NCBI GenBank assembly: GCA_903813345.2
Contig: CAIIXF020000005.1
Coordinates: forward strand, 13,333,375 to 13,397,374
Origin: Owenia fusiformis
Lineage: Eukaryota; Annelida; Polychaeta; Sabellida; Oweniidae
Direction: 5' to 3'
DNA: 64,000 bases
Made by a program: the position numbers and the translations under genes. The notes beneath the pieces were generated by a model that was not told the DNA's origin, ran no database searches, and saw only the letters and a list, made by a program, of their open reading frames with translations. Each line of letters begins with the position of its first letter. The stretch's first letter is position 1. Shown one piece after another: positions 1-11,400 of the stretch.

Positions 1-429
1 CCTATGAAAACTTGCCCTGATTGACTAACGCTAAATCATAGAATATCTTGACAATATCCCTGATTCAACTGCTGCTACATGTTATGTCTATATCTATTAT
101 AACTAGGTGCTAAATCTTGAAGAAAAAATCATGAAAATGCAATATTTAATTGTTACAAAGATCAAAACCTGGAAAAAATCCTTTGGTAGCAAGCATGGTC
201 TATTAAAGTTACACACAGAATTGGTACTTTATCTACTTTTAATAGGCATCAAGCTCCTTTACCCCCCCCCCCCGGATTCTTTGATGCAAGACTCCAGCAT
301 TGTGGGTCAGAAAATGAATAAAGATTATTACTGAAGATAAAAGGAGTATACAGATATAGTTGTATCAAGTTATATATAAGCATTACGATGGAATTGATGT
401 ATATTTAAATGCAGGTGTAAATAACTTAC
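1..429 (-). other. Start of plexin intron after the first coding exon
   Basis: The sequence immediately downstream of the exon on the minus strand begins GTAAGTTAT, a strong donor, so the window edge lies inside the intron. It is AT-rich and contains a run of 12 C at 262-273. No second exon is visible. Confidence 0.75.
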
Positions 430-1533
430 TGATTTTGTACATATTTTTGTTGTTGCGATGTGTCCTGGCCCAGTGTTCCCCAATCCTTTAAAACATTCCT
501 TGATATTCTCTGTAAACTTTCCGACCACCTGACGCATCGGGAAAACACACAGTGCAGAATTAGAGTCAGGGTCTTTAGTCTGACCTGTTGCAAAGGCGAC
601 GAATAATGCCTCTTCGTTGTTTGGCATTCCTAGACTTTTCCCAAGATCATTCCCCGCTTTGGCGACATATGCAGTTTGAGCAAGGTTGTACGATGTTCCA
701 CTGTGATTACATTCCAGCGGGACCTCAGTATACGAGTAAAAGTTCTCATCGCCATGACACACACGGACCAATCGGGTCACATATTTGGCAGAATTAATAG
801 TTAACGATTCTCGTTGAACCGTAAGGAAGTAACTAAACAAGCCAGAAGTGAATCCATATTTGTAATATACAAAGAATGTGTCCCGATTATGAGTATCTAT
901 GAATTTCTGAGTCCCTCCTTGTAAATTATCCCCGGCAAGTGAAAATGTAGATGGATTTATACTGCTTACAGTGGGAATATAGTCTCTGTAAATAGAGTCA
1001 GTTAAAACTGTCCGTGTAGCACCAATATATAAAACATTTGTAGTTGCCGGATCAGGTGGACCTGGGCCGATGAACATAACTGCTGGAGATGTATCGTCAT
1101 TAGCAACCAATGGCTTGTAATTCGGTGGATCTGATTGAGTAATATCTCCAAGTTTTCGAATCGCACAAAAGCCCTGATATAAATTCATACAATGTATAAG
1201 CTTCTCTGCGCTATAGTCAATCACCATCACCTTGGTGATACAGTTTGTTGGGACTCTATCTGGGCATGAGTCATCGTCTTTTATACATTTCGGACTATCT
1301 TGTTCCGGACCCGTCGTTAGACTCTGCTCTTGAGTTAAAGTTTCAGTTAATTTGTATAATTTATTTACAGCCCCTAAGTATAAACGTCCTGTTCGATTAT
1401 CAACAACGACACGTTCAAAATCTCCAATGTTCGTAGCATCGGAAAAGCTTTCTCGGATATATGTCGCAGCATTTGATGATGTGACTAAAAGCCAAACTGC
1501 TCCACACACGACTTGTAATATTGCTTGCTTCAT
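430..1533 (-). CDS. Plexin, first coding exon (signal peptide and Sema domain)
   Basis: This is the 5' coding exon of a plexin, a single-pass semaphorin receptor acting in axon guidance and cell motility. The ATG is at 1533-1531 and the exon ends at 430, giving 368 complete codons (phase 0) before a consensus donor (GTAAGT, 429-424). Residues 1-22 form a hydrophobic signal peptide, with likely cleavage after SNA. The Sema beta-propeller follows: DNRTGRLYLGAVNKLYKL at 45-62 is the plexin signature (compare VGAVNRIYKLS in plexin A), with paired cysteines at 83/90/98 and 115/123, then VRVCHGDENFYSYTEVPLEC (256-275), and ALCVFPMR near 327-334. NRT (46-48) and NHS (276-278) are possible N-glycosylation sites. 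The rest of the Sema domain, PSI/IPT repeats, membrane segment and cytoplasmic GAP domain must lie left of the window. Vertebrate plexins also have a long first coding exon. Plexin identity is firm; A versus B subclass is not resolved. Confidence 0.93.
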
Positions 1534-2026
1534 CCTAGTAGCTCTTTATGTAATGTCCAATCAGATCTTTTCTTTCAACATTTTACCAGCTCCTGAAAAT
1601 ACAGAGATCAAATAATTATATAATCTGAGATCGCACATTAAACGCCAGTAACAAAAATAGTGGGATACCCGATGCAGTGCGTCAAACCTTCTTTGTGCTT
1701 TTCAAGGTGCATTTAGTGTACGAGTTCCTTATTCCCAGGGACTGAAGCTATTCTTCACTCCATTGATTATTGGGTATGACACATAACTAGTGCTATACAG
1801 TGTTGACATATGTATTACACAATGTAAATATTTATACTACAAAAGCCCTTCAACTACAGACACTTCACTATAACAGAACATATTTGTTGCAAAAAATGAT
1901 TTCCTATAATGTGATTAGTACTGGATGACATACCGGTATGAGAAAATGAGAATACACATTTAGTATATTTTTAGTATGATAGAAAAGATGGTATTAGCAT
2001 TAAATGAAACTTGTAAGTGAATAATA
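1534..2026. other. 5' flank of the plexin coding start
   Basis: This holds the plexin 5' UTR and upstream DNA. I see no clear TATA box or splice acceptor that would fix the transcript start. AAGAGCTACTAGG lies directly before the ATG (minus strand) and its TAG could be an acceptor, but the pyrimidine tract is weak. No other gene is seen. Confidence 0.4.
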
Positions 2027-2192
2027 TACAGTGAAACCTGTAAATGGGAACACCTCTAGAAGTGGAACACTTTTCAGAGTCCCAAGACCAACTGACTTAA
2101 TGTTAAATGATCCTCTATAAGTAAGAACACCTCCCAAGTAAAACACTTTTTGAAGGTACCAAAGGTGTTCTACTTAGACAGGTTTTAATGTA
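2027..2192. mobile_element. MITE with CAGTNAAACCTGT ends
   Basis: This 166-bp element starts TACAGTGAAACCTGT and ends ACAGGTTTTAATGTA, imperfect inverted termini flanked by TA. The interior has related pieces in both orientations (GGAACACCTC and AGAACACCTC; GTGTTCTAC near the end). It has no coding capacity. The termini and TA target suggest a pogo/Tc1-mariner-type non-autonomous element. Similar ends occur at 6127-6298 and 45113-45294. Confidence 0.7.
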
Positions 2193-3591
2193 TAACCATG
2201 CAAGTATTTATGGGTGGAAAGTTTAAAATTATTACCAATAATCATGACCTATAACAACTCTTGAAATGCAGATTGAACGCTAAGCGATCTTATAAATGAA
2301 CTGAAGTTGTTGACATATGTAAGCAAACATGAGAAACCTGGTTTATCCAAGATAACATTGGATTCAAGACTCAAACATTTATTAATATTCATGATAATAA
2401 ATTTTTGTTCTTGTTCAATATTTGGCAGCTGGAACAGGAAATGGGGATACACAACAGCTATATACTTGTTCTCCTTCGTGAATATATTTAGTAAACCATG
2501 CTGTGATCATATTGACATCACAATGCGGATCGTTAAATTCCTTGCTAATTTTTTATTGTTCAATTCCAATATATTTGTTTTTTGATTGAAACTATAATAA
2601 AGCCTGCTATGCAGTACAAAATGTGACACTCGATAACTACCACATATAGATCATCACAGTCAATTAATTGCTGATTATTATAAGGTACGATAAACAGCAC
2701 ATCAAACAAACGTCTGCTTATATGCTTATCCCATGTATTTCTCTTAAAAATTTGAATAAAATGTCTGACTTTTTTGCTTTTTGCATTTCTATACCATTTA
2801 TACTATCCTCTACATGCTTGAGTGTTTTATTCCTTGTCGTTTCTATTAATTTCTAGTCTAATTCCTGGTTTAAAATATGACCACCATAACTTTTTCCTCG
2901 TGGACAATTATTATAAGGGAAACACGATTGATTGATACCATATTGACCAGACTTGTAATCAAATCACCTGTAATTAGTGAACATATAACATACAGGTAAT
3001 TACCCTTCCAAAAAATAGATAATTACTTTCGCTAAATAGAACACAGTGGGGATAATTTCCCTCGCAAAACAGAACATGGTAAACAATCGTTTAAATGCCT
3101 GCTTTCTATCAGCTTTAGTCATGATGTTTGATGCAAATGACGAGATATTGGGATGCTTAATCATGTTGAAAACTGTATAGATCTTACTAATGAACTACAT
3201 ACAATGTGTTATAAACTAAATTCCCTACTTATTGATAATCTTTGTATATATCTTATCTGTAGAGGCCTCGTTGAAGTAGATATGTCTAATATATCTTAAA
3301 TTGAGGCTATTCTCCTTGATGCTTTCCTAAATACCGAGTATGAGAATTCCAGCAACCTTTGAATGTCTCTAAAGTTCAATGACTTTCACTATTCAATTTC
3401 AACAAAATAACAGAGAAATATCCAAAGACAAACTGCATGGACACAATCATGAAAGAAATGATTTAAACAATTAGAACTTTTAACCCTAATACAGCATAAG
3501 CCAAAACAGAGAAAATGATAAAAAAGAAGTTAGCCACACATACAAATATGTGCACAAAGATTACAAACAAATAAAATCAAAAACCTCTGAG
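2193..3591. other. Non-coding stretch with one old dispersed-repeat copy
   Basis: No gene is recognised. About 2720-2850 is a diverged reverse copy of the dispersed repeat best seen at 33430-33570 (shared words: TTGCATTTCTA, TATTCCTTG). The remainder is AT-rich unique-looking DNA. Confidence 0.4.
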
Positions 3592-3638
3592 GTTCAACCA
3601 TGGGCTTTCAAGAGTCTGTTGAAAGCCCATGGTTGAAC
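3592..3638. repeat. Perfect 20-bp inverted repeat (hairpin)
   Basis: GTTCAACCATGGGCTTTCAA (3592-3611) is followed by a 7-base spacer and its exact reverse complement (3619-3638). There is no mismatch in 20 pairs. No RNA family is recognised; the stem is short for a microRNA precursor. Confidence 0.95.
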
Positions 3639-4406
3639 TTACAATCTAAACTACAAATCAAAGACACCAAGAGAAAATATGTGAATATCATGACAAGAAA
3701 AATATTACCTATTTAGGTAATATAGGAGACAGTTGGAGCTTGAAACAAGTTGACCAGATCTTGGAATAATGAGTCAAATGCTACTTCATTTATCTTGTCT
3801 TGGTTCCTATAAATATCCATTAGGTCAATTACAGCTTGCTAAAGGCCATGTTATTTGCTAAATGAATCAAGTCAAACTAGATTTATCAGTCGGTAATTCT
3901 TAATCAGTGGCTTTTTTGAGCTATATAACATCCATGAATTGATCAAATCATTCTTCAAAGAAACCTATGTCAATCTGTCTTCAAATGCCCCAGGTCCACT
4001 CAATTTAAACCACTAAATCTGAAAATGGCTGGCTGTCAAGTGTCAACAATCATAGGTATCTATTACAGCCCTAAAAACATGGCCAATTTGGTGATAGGTT
4101 TATATTGACTGATATCAGCCTCAGACTCTACAGTAGACTTATGTTGACATACCCTTTCTAATCCCCTGTTGACATACTTTACTGATGTTGCTCCTTAAAG
4201 AGAGCTTTATCTACCTGAAATACAACTCTTTAACAATCATTGTAGTTTTGGCACATCCTGCTTGAAGTACTTTCCTTACACTCTCCCTTTCTTACCATGA
4301 ATACATTGGCACATGATAACATATGAGCTCATATGACCCCTTAACCACAACCAATACAAACCCTCTCATCTAAACATGCTACATTCATGAAAACAAACAT
4401 CTTGAA
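3639..4406. other. Non-coding stretch, nothing recognised
   Basis: AT-rich sequence without a convincing reading frame, RNA gene or repeat boundary. Confidence 0.4.
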
Positions 4407-4600
4407 GCTACAGTACAAAACACCATGAACTTGCAGTGCTTACCATACAGTACAATAAAAACACCATAAACTTGCAGTGCTTAACATACAGTACAAAACA
4501 CCATGAACTTGCAGTGCTTACCATACAGTATAAAACAATATAATCTGAATCAACCTACAGTGTACTATAAACTTGCAGTACTTAACATACAGTACAAAAA
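4407..4600. repeat. Tandem repeat, ~37-41 bp unit, 3 to 4 copies
   Basis: Units beginning CACCATGAACTTGCAGTGCT occur at 4421, 4462 and 4499, each followed by TAMCATACAGTACAAAA. A diverged fourth copy (AAACTTGCAGTACTTAACAT) starts near 4568. It is non-coding. Confidence 0.85.
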
Positions 4601-4697
4601 TTATAAAATTACAGTTAACCGTCAGTACAGAACTTTGTTGGGGTGCCAGAGAGGGGGCAAGTGTTGGTACTTGTACCCCATATCTGTCCCCCAGAGA

Positions 4698-4769
4698 CAT
4701 TGACCATAACAAGGTGCTATACATTGACCATAACAAGGTGCTATACATTGACCATAACAAGGTGCTATA
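4698..4769. repeat. Exact 24-bp tandem repeat, three copies
   Basis: Three identical 24-base units begin CATTGACCATAACAAGG at 4698, 4722 and 4746. Complete identity indicates recent expansion. The length is a multiple of three, which keeps incidental frames open, but no gene is supported. Confidence 0.95.
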
Positions 4770-5744
4770 TGCTACAGTACAAAATACTATGCTTCAGACT
4801 GATTCATAATGCACAAAAGTAGTAAAAACCCATACCTCACACATAAAAGAAGCACTATGCGGTTTTACTTTGACAGGATATTGAGATCTAGTATGCCAAC
4901 ATTAATATAACCTTGGATTAGAGAGTATCATTAGGTAGTTTATTCAGCATATAATCCCAGTGAATGTTTACAAATAGTTTACATGTATATACCTAGCTGG
5001 TAGTTCTCCCAGCGTGTAAGTGTTAATAGTATGTGACAGCCTCTCTTGGACAGACTGATAAGTTTATGTAGCTATTGGCTGGGGAGAGGAGGGTACAAAG
5101 GGTGGCATTTGTCAATACGTGCTCATATTTCGGCTTCACGTTCCTCATGATAACATCCTTTCTGTACCCTTCATTGAAATATTTTTCAATGGTCATTCCT
5201 GTTCCATTCTATTTCTCCCTAATTTGATGAAATGCCTGATTTTCTTGCATTTCAATATACTCAACAGCATTACTTACATGTTTATAAACCTTGCAATTTG
5301 GAAACCTGCTGATCCAAACACTTCAGGCCAGTCCCAAAGCCATTCAGATTAGACAGGTTTTACTGTACTGTACATGGTTTCCATCTTCTATACTTTTCCC
5401 CATTCTGATACTCGACACATATTATTGTTTTCAATCTATTAATTTACTCGAGAAAGAAATTGTAAGAAGATTCGTGATCTCTCACAATGACTTTTCCATT
5501 CAGGTTTATATTTCAAAAAAGACTCCGAGGATGGGCATTCTGTTTCATTTACCCCAAACAAATGAAATGATTACCATCCGAGGATGAATCCATTTTCTCC
5601 ACATGTCGTGGATTAATGATAAAAATAGCTCTACTCGAAAATTGATTCACTGCAATATTACTACTATATCATCAATTGACTTAATTCTGAGCACAAACAG
5701 CCATTGGATAAAATCACAGTGTCATGTTTAAATGGCAAAAGTAA
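4770..5744. other. Non-coding stretch with repeat remnants
   Basis: About 5170-5285 is a reverse, diverged copy of the dispersed repeat at 33430-33570 (shared CTGATTTTCTTGCATTTC). About 5310-5370 ends ACAGGTTTTACTGTA, the terminus of a pogo-like MITE whose other end I could not find. No gene is seen. Confidence 0.45.
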
Positions 5745-5885
5745 GTAGAAATCAGAGGATTTACCAAGGAATTAAGTAAACAGACATGTAGTCAACACAC
5801 TAAATTGTGTAGAAATGCAAGAAAATTAGACGCTTCATTCAAATTTTGGAGAGAATTGGAGTAAAATAAGCAAAAAGCAGACGGA
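5745..5885 (+). repeat. Dispersed repeat, copy A
   Basis: This matches 33430-33570 closely in the same orientation: AAGTAAACAGRCATGTAGTC, then TAGAAATGCAAGAAAAT and TTCATTCAAATTTT, ending GCAGACGG. More diverged copies occur near 9165-9300 and 17800-17940 (forward) and 2720-2850, 5170-5285 and 49755-49820 (reverse). No target duplication or coding potential is apparent; SINE or MITE origin is undecided. Confidence 0.75.
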
Positions 5886-6126
5886 TAAATCATAGCAAAT
5901 ACCAGACTTGCTATCACTCCGTAACAATCATTGGTGTCTGATTATTGGTAGCACACGGGTGTTAAAACACGAATATACCATGAGCACATGCTTTGAGGAT
6001 CCGCGTTGTTTGAACCTACCGCCGAGCACACTTATACATTAAGACCCGTTGCACAGTCATGATACCGCCGAGCAAGCTCATTGCATCATCGGGTCTGCTT
6101 TACCCCCGTGTAGCAGGCTAATCTGT

Positions 6127-6298
6127 ACTGTATGAAACCTGTATATTAAAACACATCTCTAAGCTGAACATCTCTCTAGGTGAACACTTTTCCTCTGTTC
6201 AAATTTTGTTATATCCCATTGACTTGTGAATACCTGCTAATCTGAACACATATTATGGCCAGTCCCAGAGGCGTTTGGATTAAACGGGTTTTACTGTA
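6127..6298. mobile_element. MITE with CAGTAAAACCTGT-type ends
   Basis: This ~172-bp element runs from CTGTATGAAACCTGT to ACGGGTTTTACTGTA. Its interior contains AACATCTCTCTAGGTGAACA and CTGCTAATCTGAACACA, words recurring near 5310 and 41165. Non-autonomous, pogo-like by its ends (inference). Confidence 0.65.
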
Positions 6299-6422
6299 TG
6301 TGTTATTACTTATTTGTTCCTCTCTAGGAATAAATATCAATATTTCCCAATAATCCTTGCAGATTCCTCTCTCTCTGACCCCTGATGCAAGAAAATATAT
6401 CCTACATTACTGATGAAAGACA

Positions 6423-6497
6423 AGTCTTGCATAAGGCCTTTTAGACCCGCTTCCTTTAACATCTCACCTCCATAAAGGAGAGACTTTATGCAAGACT
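6423..6497. mobile_element. 75-bp element with perfect 12-bp inverted ends
   Basis: AGTCTTGCATAA at 6423 and TTATGCAAGACT ending at 6497 are exact reverse complements. The same AGTCTTG/CAAGACT ends bound each unit of the array at 8138-8456 and occur around 42038-42140 and 35528-35625, so this looks like a small hairpin-type MITE family. Confidence 0.7.
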
Positions 6498-6991
6498 AAT
6501 GAGAGACAATCCTATCATTTATCTATTGATCATTCACAATGTCCCATTCAAATCCAATATTCATAATAGTGTACTATTAGGCTGGTTGACATCACAATTG
6601 AAAGTTTGGCTATTCTATTAATTTTACCATTCTGGCGCCATATGCTTCACAGTTCTCTGTTCTCCTTACAAATTAGCATAATAGAACCGTTCTAAATGTT
6701 CATAAAACCATGTAATACTGAAATATGGTCATTCATGTAAGAGTTTTCATTTTAACAGAAAAAATGGTTAAAAAGTCCTGTTTTGTTGAAGAACCAGTGG
6801 ATCAATGGATGCCCCATGAAGTTAAGTCCGCCAGACAGTTTCTTCCACAAAGGTACCTTTCCAATCGTTTGATTTTCCTTCTTTAAAAGAAAGCTTCAAT
6901 GGCTTCATCTCAATTATTATCTCCATTTTAATTTCTTTGATTCTCAAGGTACAACAATGAGCACAGCAATCAGTTATGTGAAAACAGTCCC
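6498..6991. other. Non-coding stretch
   Basis: No gene is seen. About 6850-6915 (AGGTACCTTTCCAATCGTTTG, then CTTTAAAAGAAAGCTTCA) resembles a decayed left end of the element at 7001-7181. Confidence 0.35.
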
Positions 6992-7000
6992 CAACATCAT

Positions 7001-7181
7001 TACCCTTTGCATTCGTTTGACTTCACTTCTTAAAAGAGAGCTTCATCTTCACTCTTTCAAACTAAAATAAACCTGTGAACCCAAACTGTCACCGGTACCA
7101 GTCGTGGGGGCGGGACTGTTAAACTGTAACATGGTCTCTACTAGCAAGAGTGTAGTTAAACTAGACTCTGCACGCAGGGTA
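7001..7181. mobile_element. Mutator-like MITE, short copy, with exact 9-bp target duplication
   Basis: The element starts TACCCTTTGCATTCG and ends TGCACGCAGGGTA. The bases CAACATCAT stand on both sides (6992-7000 and 7182-7190), a perfect 9-bp target-site duplication. A longer sibling at 41601-41971 shares both ends and has its own perfect 9-bp duplication. A 9-bp duplication is typical of the Mutator (MULE) superfamily; assignment beyond that is inference. No coding capacity. Confidence 0.88.
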
Positions 7182-7190
7182 CAACATCAT

Positions 7191-8137
7191 AAAACAAGGC
7201 ACAAACATGCAAAATGTCACCATCTTCCATTTGTTACAGGCACCGACCACCACTCTGTTACAGGCATTGGACGCTGTTACAGACACAGAACACCAGCCAT
7301 AAAAAAAGGTTGGAGACTATAATATCAAAATCAGAAAATCAAACAATATCCAATCCCCCCCTCACACCTGTTCAAGGCTCTGTAAACTCCTTACTTCCTA
7401 ATTCCACTTTCAATGGATAACAACCATATTATTCCAGGGACAAATATGACAGCTTGATGGACTCAAGAGCCTAATACCCAAAGGGCTAAAAAAACTACAT
7501 AAATGCAAGAGACTATTCGTGTCAGACCACTTCAGTCTTCTATAAGTGATTAAAACACATTCATAGCATATTAATGATGCATATCTCTCTATTGACATTC
7601 TTAGACCTAAGACCTGTGACTGTTTTTATTTGATATAAAAAGCATTAAGCAGAATATTACACACCCATTATATGGTTCTGTCATAATGGTGTTATCATAA
7701 ACTTTAGATTGGGTCTACGTACTCTCCTATATAAACTGTATGTTCATTGCTTTTTGGTACTCTTCATAGGAGCTATACTTTAATAGAATGAGAGATAGAC
7801 AGAAAGGAAAGAAAATAGGGGAGACTAGGTTGATGGAAGGAGGTGACACCTGACTGAGATTGGGGGCTTCTCCTTTAGGAGACAATGGGATTAAGTTGGC
7901 TACTGAATGACAGCATCGAATGGCCTCAACTAAACCAAGAATCCAGCCATATAATATATAAATAATCATATACACTGTTAGTTGCAAATGATAATTTCAG
8001 CTACTTTCTCAAACCAGCTGTTACATTGATTCAGTAATACAGCATGGTATAGCCTTATAAATGCACCAATAGACCAGGTCTAGGGTACTAGATGTGTAAA
8101 ACTGACAACGGGGGGGGGGGGGGGGCAACTAAAACCT
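7191..8137. other. Non-coding stretch
   Basis: No gene is recognised. TCTGTTACAGGCA recurs as a short motif near 7231-7285. A run of 16 G lies at 8110-8125 just before the hairpin array. Confidence 0.4.
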
Positions 8138-8456
8138 GGTAGTCTTGCCTCAAGACCCTGGACCCCCATCTCCCTATCTACTCAAAAGAAAAGTAGATAA
8201 AGGGGACCATGGTCTTGAAACAAGACTAAAAATTTGGTAGTCTTGTTCCAAGACCCTGGACCCCCATCTCCCTATCTACTCAACAGAATAGTACATAAAG
8301 GGGACCAGGGTCTTGAAACGAGACTAAAAATCTGGTAGTCTTGTTCCAAGACCCTGGACTCCCCCTTCCCCTATCTACTTTAACAACATCTACTTTAACA
8401 ATAGTAAAGCAGATATAGGGGACTACCATGGTCTTGAAGCAAGACTAAAATTCTGG
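8138..8456. repeat. Tandem array of three ~98-bp hairpin units
   Basis: Units start at GGTAGTCTTG (8138, 8236, 8334). Each holds TCAAGACCCTGGA or CCAAGACCCTGGA early and the near reverse complement (GGGTCTTGAAAC or ATGGTCTTGAA) late, so every unit can fold on itself. A pyrimidine block (CCCCCATCTCCCTATCTACT) pairs with AGTAGATAAAGGGG. The terminal AGTCTTG/CAAGACT words match the element at 6423-6497. Confidence 0.85.
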
Positions 8457-11400
8457 TTGCCACTATGCAACTTATTCAGCATGGTAGCTCAATCATTATC
8501 CCTTTCTTTGTGATATATTGGCATCTCACTTCTTTGATTTACATGTACCTGAATGTACCACATGGGTTGCTCTTTCAAGCACCCTGAGGTTAATTTCTAC
8601 ATCAATCAATGTATTGACCTGGGTCAAAAGATTTCCTACCCACTCTTGTACAAACCTCACTTACACATATACCTCCTTTCTATCAATATTTATCTACTTT
8701 GAAAAATAGCTCACATGTGTGTCTTTATATGGTGTACTCTCTAATGAGAGGGGTCAACCTGTTATTTTCTTTCATTTGCTGATGTTATATGGCTGAAAAG
8801 TTGCGAAATAATGGTGGGTGAGTCAGATAAGTGTAGACATGGTATTTTCCTCCTTTTATGCTTATATGGTTGAATGTGACCAAAATCAAGATGTCATTTT
8901 TTTCTTGACGGAGATCATCTTGAGAGTTTATGCGTCGACAGAAGGTCACATCCCATAATTCCCAGTATGGATAGAGATATAAATGTGCTGTTAAGCAGCT
9001 ATTGATTTTTAAAGTTAAATGGTTGCCTAGAAAATGGTGAGGTGTTATTTGAAGGAGTTACTGGCACATGTTATTAATCCCACTTGGAGCCCTATAGGTA
9101 TGAAGTATTTCATGAGTAAAATGGCAGTTCAGTCCTGTTTAAAAATGCAAAATAAAGTATAAAAGAGAGGAATTAACAAGGAATACAATAATAAATAGAC
9201 ATGTAGCTTTAAATTGTACAGAAATCACCAAAAATGAGAGACTTCTTAAATTTTAAGGAGATATTTTGAGAAAGAAGTTTGGATAAAAAATATTTTAAGC
9301 AGACGACATATTTCAATACATGACTTCATATGGTTGGCATTTCATTAATAAAAAGGTTGCAGTCAGTTTTATCTTTGATATTTGACCTACAAGTCACCAG
9401 TGATATTAATATGAAATTAAACTATAAAAGTGTTAATTTGGTTCAGGTACTGATTTCATATTCACATTTAAATTAGCTAAATAGCAGATTGATGCAAAAA
9501 AAGAAAAACATATCGGAAATAAAAGGCATAAAAGTGAAATTGTTCAGAGATTGTTGGTACAATGTGGTTCTTCTCTCTATATCCGTTTATAATTTTGTGG
9601 AATTCAATAAAATCAAGAAGCGTGACTGGGAAACAACGACCACGAAATACCATAAATCACAAACTAATGTACTCTACAGATTACAGGGAAGTGAATACCG
9701 AACTACATTTAATCAGGTCTCAAAAATTCCCATGACTTTTAAGTATGAACCTATGATGTCAAATTAACTTACATGGATGTTTTCAAGTGTGCAAAAGGCG
9801 TTTAAAGCTAAAAATCTGAATATGAAAATAAACTTCTCTTTGAAGTAATTTTTTTAAATGTACTGATTAATATAAATACCCCACAAGGCATGATGATACG
9901 ATGTTACACATATTCATAAAATCTTACATTTAAAAAACGAAGGAAACCATTAAAACTCTTAAGTGGGTTTGGTTAAAGTGTTGTCAGATACATTCCTAAG
10001 CTATTTAATAATTGCTAATTTATTTTATTAATAATGATATCAATGTTACTAATAGACGTAAACATGTCTGTGAGTTACAAATTACAATATTGAAATATTA
10101 ACCAAAAGATTAAACAAGAAATTCTTAAAGCTCTAACATTTTTGTCTGGCAAATGACAAGCTAATCCAAGGAAATATTCCTCCAAAACTTAAGAGTCTTT
10201 AAATGTCACTGAAATAACTATAATCCTTTGGGAGCTCACATTATACATCCATAAGCACCAACAGACCATAGACACATAAAAATTCCTATAAGAATAATTC
10301 TAGGTTTTGCTTATGAAAACACAGATGTACTGTAATTAATTAATAGCAGGTATTAACTAGTTGATTAGGGGAATATTCAGAATTTGTGGAGGGAATTAAT
10401 CAAGTTGATAGAATATGCAAACACTGGCAGGATGGTAACTGTTAGTTATGATATTATGGTCATAATATGATACCAGAAATACCTATACAAATATGTGAGT
10501 GATATCTAATGCTAACATTAGAATATCATTATTTTGTTACTGGTTTAACTGCTCAGAAATCCTTTGACCAACCCCCCTCGAGGACAAATCATCTCCCAGC
10601 TCCAATTTCCTAAGGAAACTTAAGACAGGTGTTTAGCAGGTATTCAACAGCCAAGACTTATTAGCTTAATTTAATAACAAGCACAACCACATAACCATTA
10701 ATACAAATAATATAACAAGCCTTTTTGAAACTGTAACATATAATACACAAACTGCATGTTCATCTATTCATAGTTTGAGATTATTTCATCAGTATTCAAC
10801 ATATTGCATTTCACAGCCACTATAAAACACAATCAAAATTGATATAATAAAGACACTTTGACATCAACTTTACATTCCTCTTCAAAGTAAATTACATGTA
10901 GGTATTTCTCAATAATAAATCTTCTTACATGTTTTGTTAACCCAAAATGGTAATTTATATCTATATTTATAACTAAGTGACTCTTAACTATGCCATTTTA
11001 TCAGTTTTCAATAAAGTCATTCATAATTCACCAAAGAACAACCTTGACTGAATATAACATGTGGAATGTTCAGCACTTGAGTAAATAGTCCTGTATATGA
11101 GCCAGAAAACTATTAGAACATTATCAAGCTTGTTGCTGAACTGCCTTGTAAACAAGCTCACATCTGAACACAATTCCAGGCTTCTATGTAAGACTATGAT
11201 ATTTGTGTGGAGATTTGTTTCAAGTACCACAGACATATCTTAGCTATGACAGAAATCTTCTATTTATGATAAGATGTATGATGATGCTTGTTACATGTAT
11301 GTTCGGATAAGATTGCGTTGTCCTGTTTGTTTGGTCAAATCATGCCAAAAGGCATCAACAAATATATATACAAGCACATACTAGTTATCAAATAAATCAA

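Noticed and set aside
3592-3638. A microRNA precursor
   Set aside because: The 20-bp perfect stem with a 7-base loop is shorter than metazoan precursors and lacks extension beyond the stem.
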